Assembly (NCBI GenBank): GCA_009599575.1
Contig: VWND01000005.1
Coordinates: 372,001 to 436,000, forward strand
From: Blumeriella jaapii
Taxonomy: Eukaryota > Ascomycota > Leotiomycetes > Helotiales > Drepanopezizaceae
Direction: 5' to 3'
Length of the DNA: 64,000 bases
Part shown: piece after piece, positions 60,234-64,000 of the stretch
How the letters are laid out: every line of letters starts with the position of its first letter
Numbering within the stretch: position 1 is the stretch's first letter
Translations under genes and position numbers: made by a program
Notes under the pieces: model-generated
What the model was told of the DNA's origin: nothing
What the model saw: only the letters and a program-made list of their open reading frames with translations
Databases searched by the model: none

Positions 60234-62826
60234 GTTCGCGTGGATGGTATACTGTAGGAAGCTTAAACAGAGATGGTGCTATTTCAACACTGCGCGCATT
60301 GAAGGTCTGCTTGAGGCGCAAGCTGAATCGCGTCGGCGCCTTGCTGGTCTTCTGCGTATGACTGTCGGCTACGGGCTCGAGGTGATGGACTGGGATTTGT
60401 TCTTGGATTAGAGGTAGCAATTGACGCGTGGCTCTGTCGATTTATGTAGACCCAAGCAGTGCTGTTGGTTGTGTTGTTGGTTGTGTTGATGCACTACTCG
60501 TGGAGAGCTCGCGAGTTCGGTGCGGCAATTCTGCCGTGTAAACAAGCTACTGACCGCTAGTTGATCCGGCCTAGCGTCGTTCCACCTCACTCTACAGACC
60601 ATGTAGAGTAGAGAGACAATCGATTTTTACATCTTGCCATCCCGAGTGAAAGTTATGAGCTTTGAGAATCTTCCCCAATCCACATATACCCCATCCACTT
60701 AGAACAAGCCGTCCTCGCCATTGCTCTCGCCTTCGAGCCCGTTCTCGAGCCCGAGCCCGCTTCGCCCGCCACGCCCGCTCTCGATACCGCAACACCGCTA
60801 GCGTTCTCTCCTATTTGCTTGGTCTTCAGGCGTAAGTTCCCACTGCGAACCTCAATGGACTTCGTACTCCTCTGCACCATACCTCGTAGTGCCTCTCGGT
60901 CGGAGATCTCAGGTTTTCTGATGGGCGAAATTTCATTTGGGCCCTTCTTGGAATCTGATCTTCCTGCGAGCCCCTGTTGTCTATGGCCGGAATGAACATC
61001 GAGTGTGCTGAGACTGAGGGGAGCGATAGGCTTGGTACGGGAGTTCTTGGATTGGTCTGTGGCTCGGGTGTGTAAACGGGAGGTGACGTTTGAGGACATG
61101 TTCATTACTGGGAAGGTTGTAGTTTCGGTAATTTCTGCTTGAGTCTACATGCTGGTCGGGGTGCCGCTCGTGTCCTAGTGACCAGTCTACTGTATTATCA
61201 AGGTTACAGCGGAATCGAAGCTTCTTTCGAAGGTATATGCATATCGAGAACAAGAGACTTTTAAGCTGTTCTCATCATATGGACTTGACTATCATGTGAA
61301 GAAGCCCCACTGTGATCAACTCTCGTGGACATCGGAATCTAAAAGATCAAGTGTATTTGCCTGAGAGATGTCCCAGAACAATAACGGGCTTTCTCCACAG
61401 GCCGAAGCCTTTCAATAGATAGCTATATAAACATATAAAATGGGGGCTTCCAAACTACGTCAGATTCACGCTCTTGGCAGGCAGGTTCCCAATGTAAGGC
61501 CAGCGGGGAAGAATCACACTGAGGAAAAGAGTGATTGCAGTGAAAGAGGCACATCTCCTAGACTTACCTTTTAAATACAATGATTACGGCTGCGACACAT
61601 CGATAGCATCCGTCTTGGCAGGAACTTTTTCAACACATTCTGCCACTGCGTTCAGCCAATCTCCAAAGATCAAATATGAAGAAGAGTGTTTGGCACTTGA
61701 CACACAGCTTGATATGAGCATGTCTTATTATAAAATGAAATATAAGCAGCCGAAATCATGCTGTGCCGTTCGTATTGTTGTCGTTCTTGTTTACTTCCCC
61801 TCACATGTTCGGAGGCTAAGCGAGAGCTGTGAACATATCTAGAAGGAGGGTAAGATCATGCCAATCAAGGCAGATACCCGTTCGTCACACTCATTTCCTT
61901 GCTATTTATTTGCATGCTGTCGACCCACAGATTCATTGTATGACGTGCTGAAACTGTATAAATCACATGTCATCTCGATCGAGTATAACCCACAGTGGTC
62001 GCTTTTCTCGTGTTGCTGGTTATTCGCATGTACGTCTTGTCTTCTATCAAGATCCCAGTACCCGCGAATTGGCCTTGGATTTATAGACGTCACTATCCAC
62101 ACCAACGCTGGGAAACAGTAGGCGCCATTGGAATCTTATGGGGAAAGGGGTTTGCAGTATCAAAGCCTTAATGCTCATCTCCCTCGCATCAAGTATCTCA
62201 TATCCTAAGATCTATTTCCAATGCAAAACATCTCTTCATTGGAATGAAGAGAACTTTCTCTACCTTTGACATCAACCTCATTAAACTTGGCTACCTTCTA
62301 ACCTCACATAGTGTAACCTCCTTAAAGGCGTTGTACAAGTCCAACACGCCACCGGCTACCCACTTCCTAGTTTCGTACCTGGAGATTGCGTGGTCCTTGA
62401 GACATTTCTCTACTATCAACTGTGCTATAAAGCTTATAATTAAGACTACAGTCTCTGCCCCTATTTGATTCGCTTCACATTCGGCCTGTATAGGAAAATG
62501 CTAGCGAGACTAGTTTTCTCAACTCCAGCAGTTGGCGACTCTGCAGTTAATTGTGAAAGTGAAGATACTGTGCAAGCCACCAATTTTCCCCTTTTTCTCA
62601 CCAAGTATTGAAGCTTTCCGCGTGGGATTTCGTCATGTACCTCGAACTCAAACGACAAATATACTGTTGAATGATGACCTCTCTGGGCCAACAAGAAAAA
62701 CTGCATGACATCACCTAGTAAGTCTCCCTCACGGAAATTGACGGATTTCACCATGGAGCTGACTGTTCCTGAGACGCAGACGGCCAAACCAGAGCCCCTC
62801 GCAACATAGAATCCCAAGAACTCACA
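60234..62826. other. Gene-poor region after BIR1
   Basis: Apart from the weak ORF at 60653-61105, no gene is supported. 61380-62470 is AT-rich with a TATATAAACATATAAA stretch near 61420-61440 but no convincing gene behind it. Confidence 0.5.
60653..61105 (-). CDS. Possible hypothetical protein, 150 aa
   Basis: ATG-initiated ORF (MNMSSNVTSRLHTRATDQSK). It is hydrophilic and Ser/Lys/Arg-rich; the first 100 residues look like a normal disordered fungal protein, but the last 50 become Arg/Gly/Ala repeats of a GC-rich stretch. No homology is recognised. An intron near the 3' end or spurious ORF status are both possible. Confidence 0.3.
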   Translation of the reverse strand: MNMSSNVTSRLHTRATDQSKNSRTKPIAPLSLSTLDVHSGHRQQGLAGRSDSKKGPNEISPIRKPEISDREALRGMVQRSTKSIEVRSGNLRLKTKQIGENASGVAVSRAGVAGEAGSGSRTGSKARAMARTACSKWMGYMWIGEDSQSS

Positions 62827-63238
62827 ATGATGAAATTCCAAGTACGCTTACTTCACTTCACTCCACTCCACTTCACATCCCAACTCTCGCATCCCCCCCC
62901 CTTCGCCTCCCTCCCACACCCACCCAGCGCACATCAGCGCCCAAAAAAGGTTCCCAAACCCCCCCAAACTGATTCCCAACGCCCAGCTCCAGCTCGCTCT
63001 CCTCCTAACCCTAACCACCGCTCTCCCCCTCGCCACGAGCCCCTCCACCCTGAACAGCGACCCCTCGCCTGCCGGCGCCGACAACCGCTACATTCTCGTC
63101 TGCCGGGGCACGCTCTCCGCCACGGCCTGCACGACGAACTTCAGCGCGCGGTGCTCGAGCGACGGCGGCTTTTTCGGGCACGCGGCGGATAACGGGCGCG
63201 GGTGCACGAGCAGACAGTGTTCCTGCCGCGAAGCGTAG
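62827..63238 (+). CDS. Small secreted cysteine-rich protein, 88 aa
   Basis: Exon 1 is five codons (62827-62841, MMKFQ); a 145-bp intron (GTACGC...CCCAG) leads to exon 2, 62987-63238. Spliced in phase it encodes a clear signal peptide (MMKFQLQLALLLTLTTALPLA), a short Ser/Pro linker and a mature domain of about 65 residues. That domain has six cysteines, in VCRG, TACTT, ARCSS, RGCTS and RQCSC. There is no membrane segment after the signal. Six Cys in so small a secreted protein suggests three disulfides, as in many fungal secreted effectors or antimicrobial-like proteins; no family is recognised. Unspliced reading hides the signal peptide. Confidence 0.72.
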
Positions 63239-64000
63239 GCCCGACGTGCTGGGCATGGCGTGGCGGAGGCATGGAGGGGATCTGCATTGTGGTGGTGGGT
63301 TTGGGTTTCCTGGTCTGGATGTCGGGGTTTGGTTTGGTGGGATGTGAGGATTGGCGAGTGTGTTGAGAGTAGAAGCGGACTTGAATCATAGGTGCGTCAC
63401 AAGTGTGATTGTGGGAATGGAGCGATAGGGAAGAAGAGAGCACGTGTGAAGCTGGAACGACGAGAGGGAGGGGGTCTGGCGGAGGTTGTTACTAACGCTC
63501 GTACAGAATCCACGACAGGTTGCAAGTGGGCTGGCTTCGTTCGACTTTGAGAGTGTTTGTTTGGTTTAGGAGCTTGTCCACATCAGGAACGATGCCCTTT
63601 TATGTACCATCGTAATATTATAGACTTTACAATCACACTTAGAACAATCTTAAGATAATGCGCAAGACTGTTATATTATCACGACTTGTTGCTTGCGAGG
63701 GGCGAGTGTGTGTTGTTTTGACTCTTGGGCTTTGCGTGCGAGCGTTTGTCAATTTGCGACTTGATGATACATCTCAGAAGAAAAAAACGTATACATGCAT
63801 CGTACGCAAGAAAATTTGCGGTTCTTGGGCGACTTATGTTGCTTCTCTGCCGTAAGGCGCATTACTCATGTCCTGACAGAAGTAGAAAAGAGCAAATCTT
63901 TTTTTGGCGAGGGACAGACGCAAAAGATACAGCAGGGATAGGAATCTTCGCTGTTGGGTATAACTGCTTTGAAGAAGGGAAGTGAGACAGAAAGTTGTTG
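63239..64000. other. 3' flank to window end
   Basis: No supported gene. Short ORFs only. Confidence 0.5.

Noticed and set aside
62461..62841. 126-codon minus-strand ORF
   Set aside because: Starts at TTG; the first ATG is about 30 codons in. It overlaps the upstream region of the secreted protein gene and has no recognisable motif.
63001..63020. CCTAACCCTAACC as an interstitial telomere repeat
   Set aside because: Only two units, inside the signal-peptide codons of the secreted protein.

Overview
The window is nuclear DNA of a filamentous ascomycete (Pezizomycotina). The evidence is dense short GT-AG introns (46-60 bp, with CTRAC-type branch sites near the acceptor), a secreted carbohydrate esterase carrying a fungal CBM1, fungal-type MSC2, BIR1 and EAF7 proteins, and an intron-containing tRNA-Phe. 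A leotiomycete is my guess from protein character only. About 24 protein genes and one tRNA gene are supported. Most are conserved single-copy housekeeping genes.

Layout. 0-15 kb: the 3' part of the ribosome-quality-control ligase LTN1, an orphan four-exon gene behind a diverged tandem-repeat array, an MSC2-type zinc transporter, ALG1 (N-glycan mannosyltransferase) and a secreted CE3-CBM1 esterase. 15-28 kb: gene-poor and AT-richer, holding a low-complexity orphan, a bHLH factor and a protein with a tubby/LURP-like C-terminal domain. 28-44 kb: compact housekeeping DNA with a CaaX-ending orphan, NDUFA5, a gamma-tubulin complex protein, EAF7, carnitine acetyltransferase, uS4m (NAM9), La protein, mL44 and a tiny probable complex I subunit. 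44-60 kb: tRNA-Phe(GAA), cyclase-associated protein, a MAK32-like PfkB protein, MCM3, MAD1 and BIR1. 60-64 kb: gene-poor again, with one weak ORF and a small secreted six-cysteine protein.

Functional themes are mitochondrial translation and respiration (NAM9, mL44, NDUFA5, the small complex I-like protein, CAT2) and chromosome replication and segregation (MCM3, MAD1, BIR1, the gamma-tubulin complex protein). There is no operon-like logic, but several divergent pairs share short promoters.

Three conserved genes (LTN1, mL44, MCM3) are each broken by a single-base frame change that no intron explains convincingly. This points to base-level assembly errors. Non-coding DNA shows a recurrent GTACTGTAC-like palindromic word, a CCGTAAA heptamer array, a ~145-bp tandem array and long homopolymer C tracts. 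Splice sites were placed by eye, by GT-AG, phase and protein continuity.
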